IMG/VR virus record: IMGVR_UViG_3300033144_002551
Location: 1 to 21,583 of that record
Reading direction: 5' to 3' (one strand)
From: a virus
DNA length: 21,583 nucleotides
Within the stretch, counting starts at the first letter, position 1, and every line of letters begins with the position of its first letter. Of the stretch, positions 6,916-13,495 are shown piece by piece. The notes under the pieces are model-generated. The model ran no database searches. It saw nothing but the letters and a program-made list of their open reading frames with translations, and was not told where the DNA came from. Both the position numbers and the translations under genes were made by a program.

Positions 6916-7683
6916 TTACCAGGGCGTAGAACCAAGGTGTTTCCCTCGGCATTCACCAGCCTGCCAGACAGGACACCATTGCGGAGAGCAATGCCATCCC
7001 GACCATCGCATAGGCCAGACCTTTAGATCAGATTGTATAAGAGCGGCTATCGACCAGCATAGATCCCGGAGCGCCTCAGTGTGAGGCTCTTGACGCTCGA
7101 TGCAAATGGTCTGCATCTTCCCCTTCACCAACGCCACCAGATCGAAGTCTGGTACCCCGAAAGCGAAACAGTAGACGCTGGCCTGGAGGTTCCAGCGGCG
7201 CTGCTCCCACGGCAGGTACTCACGGCTCGGGTTCTTCCAGTCCAGGATCAAACCATCCTGGACCCAGTCGGCCGTGCCGGTAAGCACTAAGCGTACGCCA
7301 TCCCGTTCATCCAGGGTGGTGCGGAAAGACTGCTCGACCCCGGTTGGAACCATCAGGTTCGGGAAACATTCTTCATGCCAGACAAAGAGATTCTTTCTGG
7401 CGACATCAACAACATTCTCAAACTCCTGATGCCACACCTTCACATCTCGGGCAAGAGCAGGTGTTATTGAATCCATGTATTCGGATGTTTCATCGAAGGA
7501 AAGCCTGTTACCCGTGTGCATTAGTTCGTTGCCGCAATACTCGATAGCGGCGTGAACCATGTTGCCTCGCAACATGTGGCTGTTCTCCTCCGAACGAACA
7601 AGACCCAGACGATCCTGGCGGGCCTGCTCCGGGCAGTTCGAGAACGTGTTCAGGAAACTCTGGCGAATCGGGATCTCGATCAT
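6916..7683 (-). CDS. Cas4/RecB-like PD-(D/E)XK exonuclease with probable Fe-S cluster
   Basis: 255 aa from the ATG at 7683; a GTG at 7701 is an alternative and neither has a strong ribosome site. It opens IEIPIRQSFLNTFSNCPEQAR, then LRGNMVHAAIEY (H44), GTADW (D139), LILDWKNPS (D148-W-K150) and LQASVYCF (Q167, Y171). This is the full H-D-(D/E)xK-QxxxY set of RecB-family nucleases. Cys17 together with C232, C237 and C245 fits the four-cysteine Fe-S arrangement of Cas4/AddB-type enzymes. The likely role is trimming DNA ends in phage recombination or degrading host DNA. It is the first gene of the replication operon, after a 150-base gap with a strong hairpin. Confidence 0.82.
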   Translation of the reverse strand: MIEIPIRQSFLNTFSNCPEQARQDRLGLVRSEENSHMLRGNMVHAAIEYCGNELMHTGNRLSFDETSEYMDSITPALARDVKVWHQEFENVVDVARKNLFVWHEECFPNLMVPTGVEQSFRTTLDERDGVRLVLTGTADWVQDGLILDWKNPSREYLPWEQRRWNLQASVYCFAFGVPDFDLVALVKGKMQTICIERQEPHTEALRDLCWSIAALIQSDLKVWPMRWSGWHCSPQWCPVWQAGECRGKHLGSTPW

Positions 7684-7790
7684 GGAACCAGTATGGCACA
7701 CGGGTGTGACAGCGGGGGCGACCCGGCCGGCGCCGCCTCGGAGAGGAAAGACGACACCGACCGAACCGCTGCCAGGCGGTGGCCCCCGTT

Positions 7791-7822
7791 ACCCCCCACC
7801 CCCCCTAAAGGGGGGTGGGGGT
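7791..7822. terminator. Long G/C homopolymer hairpin in gene gap
   Basis: CCCCCACCCCCC (7793-7804), a five-base CTAAA loop, then GGGGGGTGGGGG (7810-7821): a perfect 12-bp stem in the gap between the small-gene operon and the nuclease operon, downstream of the 7834 stop on the minus strand. There is no T tract on either strand, so it is not a classic intrinsic terminator. It could attenuate, stop RNase decay, or form a G-quadruplex. The adjoining bases up to 7834 repeat at 13671-13683. Confidence 0.6.
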
Positions 7823-7834
7823 ACGGTACCAGGT
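7822..7834 (-). repeat. 13-base repeat, copy 1
   Basis: On the minus strand this reads ACCTGGTACCGTA, starting at the last base of the preceding stop codon and running directly into the G/C homopolymer hairpin. The same 13 bases occur on the plus strand at 13671-13683, again abutting a G/C homopolymer hairpin. Confidence 0.85.
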
Positions 7835-8199
7835 CAAGCATACAGCGGCAGGTCACCGCCGGCGGGGATGACATCCGTCAACGCCACGTTGTGCATCCGC
7901 TCGTCGATGGCACGGTTCAACAGTTCGTGAGAACGCACCCGACCCACCCCGGCCAGGCGCCCAACCTCGGCGCCGTTACCCAGTTCGAGTTGTGCATCGA
8001 GCATGGCCTGCCGGCGCACAAAAGCGACCGCCATCTTCAACCCTTCCAGGTTGTGCGCTATCTCTCCGGAAAGGCGTAAAACCTGCTCGTGGTCGTCCCC
8101 GTATTCGTCTAAATGTTTCCGCATTGCGGCCCCGAATATGTTCGGTTCCGGTAGCAGATTCGTACCGAATGCGTAGATAGGTTCGGCGCCGTTACCCAC
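7834..8199 (-). CDS. Unknown small protein (121 aa), last gene of the small-gene operon
   Basis: Start chosen at the GTG at 8199, with GGGGGGAA about six bases upstream and an eight-base overlap with the previous stop. The longer frame to 8376 runs across the neighbouring real gene and reads as low-quality Ser/Arg/Pro sequence. The protein is mostly helical (AMRKHLDEYGDDHEQVLRL, GEIAHNLEGLKMAVAFVRRQ, SHELLNRAIDERMHNVAL), soluble and weakly acidic. It may form a coiled-coil or all-helical oligomer. No family is recognised. The stop merges into the 13-base repeat and hairpin that end this operon. Confidence 0.65.
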   Translation of the reverse strand: MGNGAEPIYAFGTNLLPEPNIFGAAMRKHLDEYGDDHEQVLRLSGEIAHNLEGLKMAVAFVRRQAMLDAQLELGNGAEVGRLAGVGRVRSHELLNRAIDERMHNVALTDVIPAGGDLPLYA

Positions 8200-8443
8200 G
8201 CCGTTCCCCCCATCCGCTCGACGTTGGGACCAGATGTGCTTCCTTCCGGATCGCATGGTCCAGGGCCGTGATGAGAGCCCTGATGCGGTCGATGCCGGCA
8301 GGGTCAAACAGGTATGGCTTCGCCACGATGTCGGAGAACGGGGCATGGACACCCAGCAGGGTTCGCTGGGCGTCACGGAGGCGTACCTCCATTGTCGAGG
8401 GGGTAGTTAGGAACTCCCCGTCAGGGTCTATTGGTGTTGCCAC
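8192..8443 (-). CDS. Unknown small protein (83 aa)
   Basis: GTG start at 8443 with GGGAGGT five bases upstream, one of the clearest ribosome sites on the minus strand. It starts MATPIDPDGEFLTTPSTMEV and carries helices VRLRDAQRTLLGVHA and IDRIRALITALDHAIRKEA with a basic tail. Soluble, no Cys. No family is recognised. The end overlaps the next gene's start by eight bases, so the two are probably translated together. Confidence 0.7.
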   Translation of the reverse strand: MATPIDPDGEFLTTPSTMEVRLRDAQRTLLGVHAPFSDIVAKPYLFDPAGIDRIRALITALDHAIRKEAHLVPTSSGWGERRG

Positions 8444-8445
8444 TG

Positions 8446-8706
8446 TTACCTCCCGGTAGTCGATGGCTTTGTCGGAACAGTTGTTGTCTCTACCTGTACG
8501 TCAGGGTGTCCCACTTCCAGGACGTTACCCTCTGTTTCTATCCAGATACGGGCGCCGCAACGGTCAGGCGTATCGGACTGGACGATCACGCACGGCCCCT
8601 CGATCACCAGCCAACGGTGATGGGTGGACCCCTTGTAGGTGCGGTGGATGATCGCCGGTTCCCCCTTCTTTATCTTCTGCTGGTGAACGTGGATGATGTG
8701 CTTCAT
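8446..8706 (-). CDS. Unknown small beta-rich protein (86 aa)
   Basis: ATG at 8706 overlaps the previous stop (ATGA); the stop lies just before the ribosome site of the next gene. His-rich N-terminus (MKHIIHVHQQKIKKGEPAII), then alternating strands WLVIEGPCVIVQSD, ARIWIETEGNVLEVG and VQVETTTVP, suggesting a small beta barrel. Not recognised. The pattern of strands could suit a nucleic-acid or protein-binding fold, but this is only a guess. Confidence 0.65.
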   Translation of the reverse strand: MKHIIHVHQQKIKKGEPAIIHRTYKGSTHHRWLVIEGPCVIVQSDTPDRCGARIWIETEGNVLEVGHPDVQVETTTVPTKPSTTGR

Positions 8707-8846
8707 CTCCAGGACGCCCCGATGTGGGCAGCAATCGCGGCCAGAATACGTTTTATCGTCCGCACTTCTTCGAGCAGTTCGTCGACTTTCCGCCCCTCCC
8801 TGTACGCCCTGTAGTAGTCGTCCCTGTTGTAAGAGGGGTCCGTCAT
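8703..8846 (-). CDS. Unknown very small protein (47 aa)
   Basis: 47 residues with ATGA overlaps at both ends, so it fits exactly between its neighbours. It starts MTDPSYNRDDYYRAYREGRK and continues as one charged helix (VDELLEEVRTIKRILAAIAA), a likely short coiled coil. The exact fit of both junctions and the coherent helix support a real gene. The function is unknown. Confidence 0.65.
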   Translation of the reverse strand: MTDPSYNRDDYYRAYREGRKVDELLEEVRTIKRILAAIAAHIGASWR

Positions 8847-9025
8847 TCGCCTGTTACCGCCGTAATGCAGATACGAACCAAGAAGTCGTCACCGTTGGGC
8901 GCACGATCAACGTGCGAAACGGTGACGATGTCGCCCGCAACGTCGAGGCCCAGGGAACTCCGCAGGTCATCCTCGGTCAGCAGCACCTCGTACTGCCGTA
9001 TGGTTGGCTTCGCTACTATTTTCAT
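8843..9025 (-). CDS. Unknown small protein (60 aa)
   Basis: ATG at 9025 overlaps the upstream stop (ATGA) and its own stop overlaps the next start (ATGA). Reads as a compact alpha/beta protein: strands KIVAKPTIRQYEVLLT, DIVTVSHVDRA and DFLVRICITAV around one short acidic helix. No Cys pair, no membrane segment, no recognised family. Confidence 0.65.
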   Translation of the reverse strand: MKIVAKPTIRQYEVLLTEDDLRSSLGLDVAGDIVTVSHVDRAPNGDDFLVRICITAVTGE

Positions 9026-9162
9026 CCGAAGATCGACCTAACGTTGCCGTGGTAAACGGCGAGCGGGTCCCCCTTGGCCTCCAACTCGGCAGTCTTCCGG
9101 GCTATCTCCTTCTTGAGCCACTCACCAGGAACCACTTCCTCTTTCTTCTGGTCACTACTCAT
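9022..9162 (-). CDS. Unknown small charged protein (46 aa)
   Basis: ATG at 9162 chosen over longer starts because GAGGAAG lies just upstream, and the extra N-terminal codons would encode an improbable Arg/Lys run. The protein (MSSDQKKEEVVPGEWLKKEI, then ARKTAELEAKGDPLAVYHG) is a strongly charged helix with a short tail. ATGA overlap with the next gene. Not recognised. Confidence 0.6.
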   Translation of the reverse strand: MSSDQKKEEVVPGEWLKKEIARKTAELEAKGDPLAVYHGNVRSIFG

Positions 9163-9193
9163 CTTCTTCCTCTTTCTCTTTGTCGATCTTCTC

Positions 9194-9295
9194 TTACGCC
9201 CACGCTGCCCGCAACCGGGCAGCGTCCCTGTCACGCTCGACCAGGAGAGCCTCCCGTGTCATCGTCCTGTCCTCACCCGTCGGTCGGATCATCAT
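9194..9295 (-). CDS. Unknown very small protein (33 aa)
   Basis: Start at 9295 by TGATG overlap with the previous gene (a second ATG follows at once). 33 residues: MMIRPTGEDRTMTREALLVE then an Arg/Ala-rich helix DRDAARLRAAWA. The independent ribosome site is poor, so expression would depend on coupling. A 31-base gap follows before the next gene. Either a real helical peptide or a chance frame. Confidence 0.45.
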   Translation of the reverse strand: MMIRPTGEDRTMTREALLVERDRDAARLRAAWA

Positions 9296-9555
9296 CAGTC
9301 CATCACCCGGTCGGTGTCCTTGACGCAGCCCTCGCACACGATGGTCTGACCGAACCGGATCTCGACACCGTGTTCGGCGTCGGCAACCGGGTGGTCGTAC
9401 TGCATTTCGACGGCGACATCTTCGTCGACCTCGATGCGAGCACCGCACCGCTCGCACTCACGACGCAGACACAGCATGCAGGTATCGCCCAGTGCCATGT
9501 CTGGTTCCTCGCCGGCCAGCACAGAATCGCATGGGTCACAGCAACAGGTACTCAT
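9295..9555 (-). CDS. Cys-rich, probably zinc-binding small protein (86 aa)
   Basis: ATG at 9555 (ATGA overlap) with GGGGGAAG upstream. Begins MSTCCCDPCDSVLAGEE; a second cluster CMLCLRRECERCGAR lies near residues 26-40 and a third, CEGC, near the C-terminus. Twelve or so Cys in 86 residues make metal binding likely, probably as two or more zinc knuckles. The middle is acidic (IEVDEDVAVEMQYDH). Such proteins often bind nucleic acid or host proteins, but no family is recognised. Part of a run of Cys-containing small genes. Confidence 0.7.
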   Translation of the reverse strand: MSTCCCDPCDSVLAGEEPDMALGDTCMLCLRRECERCGARIEVDEDVAVEMQYDHPVADAEHGVEIRFGQTIVCEGCVKDTDRVMD

Positions 9556-9800
9556 TCGTCTTCCCCCATCTTCTCCCAGCACGTCGGGCACAGGTACCAA
9601 TGGAACGAGCCGTTCCGCTTACGGTACGCCTGCAACAGCAACTCCCGGTCGGCCTTCGTCATCGCCGGGAACATCGTCTGGACGTACATGGAGTTGGCCC
9701 CCCGCCCGTTCATGTACGCCTCCACTGTTTGCTCTGGCGCCTCGACGGTGTCGACGCTGTCGCACTGGCGGCACGCCATCTGGATCACGGTGTCACTCAT
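9552..9800 (-). CDS. Small protein with two CxxC pairs (82 aa), zinc-ribbon-like
   Basis: ATG at 9800 preferred, with GAGAGGGG upstream and an eight-base overlap with the previous stop; the longer frame is a shadow. CRQCD sits near residues 9-13 and CPTCW near the C-terminus, the spacing of a zinc ribbon with a helical insert (TKADRELLLQAYRKRNGSF). It ends with ATGA overlap. DNA, RNA or protein binding is plausible; no family is recognised. Confidence 0.7.
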   Translation of the reverse strand: MSDTVIQMACRQCDSVDTVEAPEQTVEAYMNGRGANSMYVQTMFPAMTKADRELLLQAYRKRNGSFHWYLCPTCWEKMGEDE

Positions 9801-10044
9801 CCGGCTGCCCCTCTCGACGCTCGGTGTACGACCGGAACCCCTCAGCCATCTGCATGCAGTAGTGCCCGTGGAAGCAGTCCCAGAATGTGCCGTCGTCCGA
9901 CGACATCTGCCATGTGACGAACGGGTGGATGCCACCGTCTGTCTTGGCGAGCACCAGCCCTTGGCATGGCCGCTCACCTCGACCACCCTTCCATGTGTGA
10001 TGCAGGATCGGCTTCGCTCCGTTACGCAACGTGATATCAGCCAC
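9793..10044 (-). CDS. Unknown small protein (83 aa)
   Basis: GTG start at 10044 with GGGGGT seven bases upstream, overlapping the previous stop by eight bases; the much longer frame upstream is a shadow of the neighbouring gene. It starts VADITLRNGAKPILHHTWKG and has beta-strand sequence GLVLAKTDGG, HPFVTWQMSSDDGTFWDCFH and a His/Cys cluster (FHGHYC). The aromatic content is high. Not recognised; metal binding by the HGHYC patch is possible. Confidence 0.65.
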   Translation of the reverse strand: MADITLRNGAKPILHHTWKGGRGERPCQGLVLAKTDGGIHPFVTWQMSSDDGTFWDCFHGHYCMQMAEGFRSYTERREGQPDE

Positions 10045-10321
10045 GACCGTTACCCCCGCACCGCTGAATGTCTTCGTCTGCCAACCGGGCAATGTCGTTG
10101 TCGATCTCGTCGACCTTGTCCAACAGCGTGCCAAGGTGGGCCTGGGCCTCGCCGATCTCGCGAAGGAGGGCAGTCCGGTGCTCCTGACAACAACAGGCCA
10201 GACGGTGCTCGCGGGAGTGGATGAGGCCGTCGGTGGCCTCGCCGGCCAGGTACCGCACGGCGTTCCGGACCTTGTGGGCATCCCTCAGTCGGGCACCCAC
10301 CGATTCGCTCTGGTCTGTCAT
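10037..10321 (-). CDS. Small coiled-coil protein with CCC motif (94 aa), first gene of the leftward operons
   Basis: ATG at 10321 preferred, with AGGAG four bases before it; an ATG at 10333 would add four residues. Begins MTDQSESVGARLRDAHKVRN. It has a REHRLACCCQEH patch in the middle and a long heptad-like helix (ALLREIGEAQAHLGTLLDKV then DEIDNDIARLADEDIQ). Likely a helical dimer, perhaps metal-binding at the triple Cys. As the first gene after the divergent control region it is probably expressed earliest. The function is unknown. Confidence 0.65.
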   Translation of the reverse strand: MTDQSESVGARLRDAHKVRNAVRYLAGEATDGLIHSREHRLACCCQEHRTALLREIGEAQAHLGTLLDKVDEIDNDIARLADEDIQRCGGNGRG

Positions 10322-10397
10322 CTCGCTCCTCATCCCCACCAGACGATCCGGTGTAGAGCCCGACCGTACATCGTGAGGTATCCACCGTGCAGCGACA

Positions 10398-10424
10398 TTG
10401 ACTCGTATACACTGACCGAGTCGA
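10398..10424. promoter_or_regulatory. Inverted repeat around a TATACA box in the divergent control region
   Basis: TTGACTCG (10398-10405) and CGAGTCGA (10417-10424) are inverted arms matching at seven of eight positions, with a perfect six-base core (GACTCG/CGAGTC). The 11-base centre contains TATACACT, a plausible -10 element for the plus-strand gene at 10457. It lies in the only non-coding gap (10322-10456) between the diverging operons, so a repressor or activator site is likely. No good -35 was found on either strand. Confidence 0.45.
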
Positions 10425-10456
10425 CCACACGGCCGGCACAACCAAGGAGAGAGCAC

Positions 10457-11551
10457 ATGCACGAGATCACCGGACGCGACAACGTCCTACTCATGGAAGG
10501 CCACCCACTGTCCGGCATGGGCAACTGGCACGGCCTCGCCGAAACGCAGCAATGGGACAGCGCCATCCGGGAAGGGCTCGCCGTCGAAGACGTCAAGCGG
10601 GTACTCGGTGTCGGAGGCTGGTCAGTGCAGACCGTGCCGCTCGCCGACGCACGAACCAACCCGCCGACCCTCATCGACGGTCACGTCGGCATCGCCTGCG
10701 GCGACCAGCCCCCTCACTACTTCCCGACCAAGGCGTACGGCGTCCTCCAGAACGAGGAACTCGTCGACCTCGCCGGGGTATTCAGGGAGGCGGCACGCAT
10801 CGAGCGCGGCGTCGACCTGCCCATCCTGTCGGCGGGCACCCTGCGTGACCGCCGCATGGCGTTCGTATCCGTCGGTGTCCCCGACGACGCAGCCCTCGAC
10901 GGGCTGCCGGCCCGGTCCCACGCCATGAACCTCGGCACCAGCCACGACGGCACATGCGCATTGGTTGGCTGCCTGGCCTCATACATCGTGGTGTGCGCCA
11001 ACACGTTCCGGGCGTCGCTGCTCGGCACCGCAGTCCAGGAGGTATCCGTGCGCCACACACAGGGCATCGAAGACCTCACCGAAGCCCGCCACATCCTCCG
11101 CGACATGATCGGCGCCGCCTCCCAGACCGACGCCGCCATCGCGCGGCTGCTCGATGTCGAGTACAACGCCGGCGACCTCTGGCACGACCTCGCCGGGCAG
11201 GTTTTCCCCAAGGTGTACGTCGAGCCTGACGACGAGCAGGGCTGGACCGCAGCCCACACCAAGCAGGAGAAGCGGCTCGAAGCGATCCAGAGCGTGTACT
11301 ACAGCGACCTCGTCCCAGGCGACACCCGGCACACAGCATGGGGGGCACTCATGGCAGTACAGGGCTGGGAGCAGCACGAGCGCACCACCCGCACCGCCAA
11401 GGGTGCCCAGCCACGCCACCGCGGCGCCCTCGCCCTCCAGCGCACCGTCGCCTCATCGAGCGGCACCGGCTACCCACTGTCCGACGCCCTGATGACGACC
11501 GACCTACGCGGCCTCAACGGTGCGGACCTCGCCGGGCTGGTGAAGGCATGA
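10457..11551 (+). CDS. DUF932 family phage/plasmid-like protein (364 aa)
   Basis: ATG at 10457 with AAGGAGAGAG upstream; the frame is open further back but that part is antisense to the small-gene operon. The protein has the order I associate with DUF932 (TIGR03299): GWSVQTVPLADAR, GIACGDQPPHYFPTKAYGVL, QNEELVDL, then SHDGTCALVG, YIVVCANTF and VRHTQGIEDLTEAR, with a helical C-terminal half. DUF932 proteins are common on phages and plasmids; the biochemical role is not known. It stands alone opposite the leftward operons, with an ATGA overlap to a zinc-ribbon-like gene. Its C-rich coding strand differs from the G/T-rich packaging genes. Confidence 0.82.
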   Translation: MHEITGRDNVLLMEGHPLSGMGNWHGLAETQQWDSAIREGLAVEDVKRVLGVGGWSVQTVPLADARTNPPTLIDGHVGIACGDQPPHYFPTKAYGVLQNEELVDLAGVFREAARIERGVDLPILSAGTLRDRRMAFVSVGVPDDAALDGLPARSHAMNLGTSHDGTCALVGCLASYIVVCANTFRASLLGTAVQEVSVRHTQGIEDLTEARHILRDMIGAASQTDAAIARLLDVEYNAGDLWHDLAGQVFPKVYVEPDDEQGWTAAHTKQEKRLEAIQSVYYSDLVPGDTRHTAWGALMAVQGWEQHERTTRTAKGAQPRHRGALALQRTVASSSGTGYPLSDALMTTDLRGLNGADLAGLVKA

Positions 11552-11820
11552 CCGACTCCATCCTTCGTGCCTTCGGCATCCCCGACGACGCCATCGTCAT
11601 ACGGGACCGCATCCACGCCGGCACATGCCCCCGGTGCGGACGTATGTTCTCGATGAGGTCACCCATCGAAACCAACGCCCTGTCCCGCTGCACCCGCGGC
11701 GACGATGACACCCCACTTTACGTCTGCTCCCCGTGCGGCACCTACGAGGCATTCCAAGAAATGGCCGGCGTGCTCGATCCGCCTTCGGCCTGGGTCAACC
11801 CTCCACCCGTCACCGACTAA
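11548..11820 (+). CDS. Small zinc-ribbon-like protein (90 aa)
   Basis: ATG overlaps the DUF932 stop (ATGA). 90 residues with CPRCG (about 27-31), a lone C near 48 and CSPCG (about 60-64): two CxxC pairs about 30 residues apart, typical of a zinc ribbon. It starts MTDSILRAFGIPDDAIVIRD and has a Pro-rich end. Probably works with or is co-regulated with the DUF932 protein. Nucleic-acid or protein binding is likely; no named family is recognised. A strong hairpin lies 18 bases after the stop. Confidence 0.75.
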   Translation: MTDSILRAFGIPDDAIVIRDRIHAGTCPRCGRMFSMRSPIETNALSRCTRGDDDTPLYVCSPCGTYEAFQEMAGVLDPPSAWVNPPPVTD

Positions 11821-11837
11821 CCAAGGGGAGGTAAGGA

Positions 11838-11871
11838 ACCGGCCCGGCGCCCTGGGGGACGCCGGGCCGGT
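11838..11871. terminator. Strong GC-rich hairpin after the DUF932 operon
   Basis: ACCGGCCCGGCG (11838-11849) pairs perfectly with CGCCGGGCCGGT (11860-11871) across a ten-base loop. It sits 18 bases after the stop at 11820. No T tract follows, so termination would be of the U-less kind seen in G+C-rich hosts, or Rho-assisted. Confidence 0.6.
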
Positions 11872-12051
11872 CCGCGTTCCGGGGCACCATTACCCCTCCC
11901 AACCTCGTTCCCGGACCTCTGGTGCCCTCTGCGGTCCCTCGATCTTGGCCGATTCGGTCGATCCCGGCCCCTGGGCTCCCGTACCGGCACCGCTTACGGA
12001 TAGGTGATACCGTGAACCGGAGCCGGGCGCCCGCCCGGCAGGGAAGGAATC
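11872..12051. other. Non-coding gap with a long-range inverted repeat
   Basis: No gene is supported here. GGGCACCA (11882-11889) and TGGTGCCC (11930-11937) are exact inverted copies 40 bases apart. The end of the gap (GGATAGGTGATACC near 12000) might hold a promoter for the following gene pair, but no good -35/-10 set is clear. GGGAAGGA just before 12052 is the ribosome site of the next gene. Confidence 0.4.
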
Positions 12052-12243
12052 ATGGAACTACTCACCCTCGGGATCCAAGCGTGCTTCGTCATCTGGGCCG
12101 CCGCCCTCATCTGTCTCGCCATCCGCGAGACACGTCGAGCACTGGCCGCTCGCCGCCGGCGCCGCGCCTACTGGCAGGACCTACTCCGGTCGGCCCGCGA
12201 GGCTACGGCCCACCTCCCACCACTACCGGAGCGCCGCCCATGA
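12052..12243 (+). CDS. Small single-pass membrane protein (63 aa)
   Basis: GGGAAGGA lies five bases before the ATG. Residues 2-23 (ELLTLGIQACFVIWAAALIC) form one hydrophobic span, followed at once by an Arg-rich stretch (RETRRALAARRRRR) and a soluble tail. By the positive-inside rule the C-terminus is cytoplasmic. The stop overlaps the next start (ATGA), so it pairs with the GP88-like gene. It could anchor that protein, act in superinfection exclusion, or be a spare holin or spanin-like factor. None of these can be shown. Confidence 0.7.
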   Translation: MELLTLGIQACFVIWAAALICLAIRETRRALAARRRRRAYWQDLLRSAREATAHLPPLPERRP

Positions 12244-13205
12244 GTACCACCGCGGTAACACTCCGAACGTGGGGCATAGGGCACGCCCGCACCCTCGACG
12301 ACTGGACCGCCCTAGCGGGCCGGTTCTTATCGTCGGACCTCAAGTGCTCGCCGGTAGCCGGCACCAGTGCCGACGGGACGCCTAGGGCAAGCGATTCGGT
12401 AAGGATGGCAACGTGGCTCCCTAGTGGGCCGCCCTCACAAGGTGGAACGTGTCCGGGAGCCTCGGACTACTGCCACTCGCCGGACGGCACGCTGGTTTGC
12501 TATTCCGACCGCCTCGAGCGCTCCCGCCCGTCACTAGGCCGACTGGTCCGGGACCGCCTCGAGGTGTGGAACGCCCTATCCCAGGGCGAAAAGGTCACGC
12601 TATGCGCGGCGATCATCGGCGTTGCATACAGGGCCCAGGCGGAACCCTCGCCACTGTCGAGCCACGCCGGCCACCCTGTCGCCGCTCCGATACTCCGGAT
12701 AGGTGCAGGCGGCGACTTGGACACTTGGGCGACGGCCCAAGCATGGGCCGACGCCCTGCACTGGGCCGCCGACCGGTATCCCACCCTCCGGGCGTGGATC
12801 TACTCCCGGTCCTACTGCATCGACGGCCACGCCGGTCCCGGCGATCCGCTAGGCCCAATCGCTTACGGGATAGCCGACGGCCGGCTCCCTAACGTTTCCG
12901 CGTACCTTTCGTCGGATCCCTCGATGATCGACCGGACACGTCGAGCACTAGCCGGCCGCTACTCACACCTTCCGGTAGCCATGCTGGCGGACACTCGAGC
13001 CCAGGCGCTAGGACTCCTGGCCGACCTCGAGCGCGGTGGGCGCCCCGTTGTATGCCCAACAGAACGGGACACGCATAGGTGGCCCCTAGCCATGCGCCGG
13101 CCCGACGAGAACCACGCCCAAGGCGCCTGCGCTCGATGTCGAGCATGCATCACGCCTGCCGGCTCCCATACCATCACGCCCGACATCATCTTTATCCGCC
13201 GATAG
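12240..13205 (+). CDS. GP88-like phage protein (321 aa) with unusual base composition
   Basis: Start at 12240 by ATGA overlap; the frame is open further upstream but without coding character. Conserved Cys block GTCPGASDYC...CYSDRL (about 63-85). Then LRIGAGGDLDTWATAQAWADAL and YPTLRAWIYSRSY (about 150-190) resemble the GDxxS..Y..aW...P...fW.YTRS pattern of the phage GP88 family (PF17338), a family of unknown function. The C-terminus has a CARCRACI cluster, possibly zinc-binding. The gene holds eight CTAG tetramers in under 1 kb, against about eleven counted in the other 20 kb. With hairpins on both sides this suggests a separately acquired cassette. The family name is moderately sure. Confidence 0.65.
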   Translation: MSTTAVTLRTWGIGHARTLDDWTALAGRFLSSDLKCSPVAGTSADGTPRASDSVRMATWLPSGPPSQGGTCPGASDYCHSPDGTLVCYSDRLERSRPSLGRLVRDRLEVWNALSQGEKVTLCAAIIGVAYRAQAEPSPLSSHAGHPVAAPILRIGAGGDLDTWATAQAWADALHWAADRYPTLRAWIYSRSYCIDGHAGPGDPLGPIAYGIADGRLPNVSAYLSSDPSMIDRTRRALAGRYSHLPVAMLADTRAQALGLLADLERGGRPVVCPTERDTHRWPLAMRRPDENHAQGACARCRACITPAGSHTITPDIIFIRR

Positions 13206-13234
13206 TCCACGCCCGTCGGAGCGCATCCGGCCCC

Positions 13235-13272
13235 GGCCCCGGCTCCCACCCTCACGCCCTGGGACCGGGGCC
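13235..13272. repeat. Bulged hairpin after the GP88-like gene
   Basis: GGCCCCGG (13235-13242) pairs with CCGGGGCC (13265-13272); after one bulged C, TCCCA (13244-13248) pairs with TGGGA (13260-13264). The loop is 11 bases. It lies 30 bases after the stop at 13205 and may terminate that operon, though no T tract follows. Confidence 0.5.
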
Positions 13273-13459
13273 GCTCCGCGCCCGACGACGGAAAACTTCC
13301 GCGGCTCCTCGACGCCGGCACCCTCCCCGAACCCGTGCCCCAGGGCGATGGGTTACCGGCCGGCGACGGTCGACCGGCCCCTGCATCGAGGGCCCCCGCG
13401 TCGTTACCGCCACGTTCCCGGCCGTAACCGTGCTCGAGCGTTGCCAGGGTGATCGAGCC

Positions 13460-13495
13460 GGCGCCTGGGGCCGTGCTCGACGACGCCCAGGCGCC
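13460..13495. repeat. Perfect 10-bp inverted repeat
   Basis: GGCGCCTGGG (13460-13469) and CCCAGGCGCC (13486-13495), separated by 16 bases. A cruciform or protein-binding site in the non-coding block. Confidence 0.5.

Noticed and set aside
7834-8376. Longer 180-aa version of the 7834 gene
   Set aside because: Its first 59 codons overlap a gene with a strong ribosome site and read as Ser/Arg/Pro/Trp noise. The GTG at 8199 is better placed.
9004-10224. A 406-codon open frame on the plus strand
   Set aside because: It is antisense to a string of small minus-strand genes that have ribosome sites, exact start-stop overlaps and coherent proteins. Its translation is Leu/Pro/Arg/His-rich without domain character.
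10031-10456. N-terminal extension of the DUF932 gene by about 140 codons
   Set aside because: The extra sequence is antisense to the first leftward gene and crosses the divergent control region; the ATG at 10457 has a good ribosome site and gives the expected protein start.
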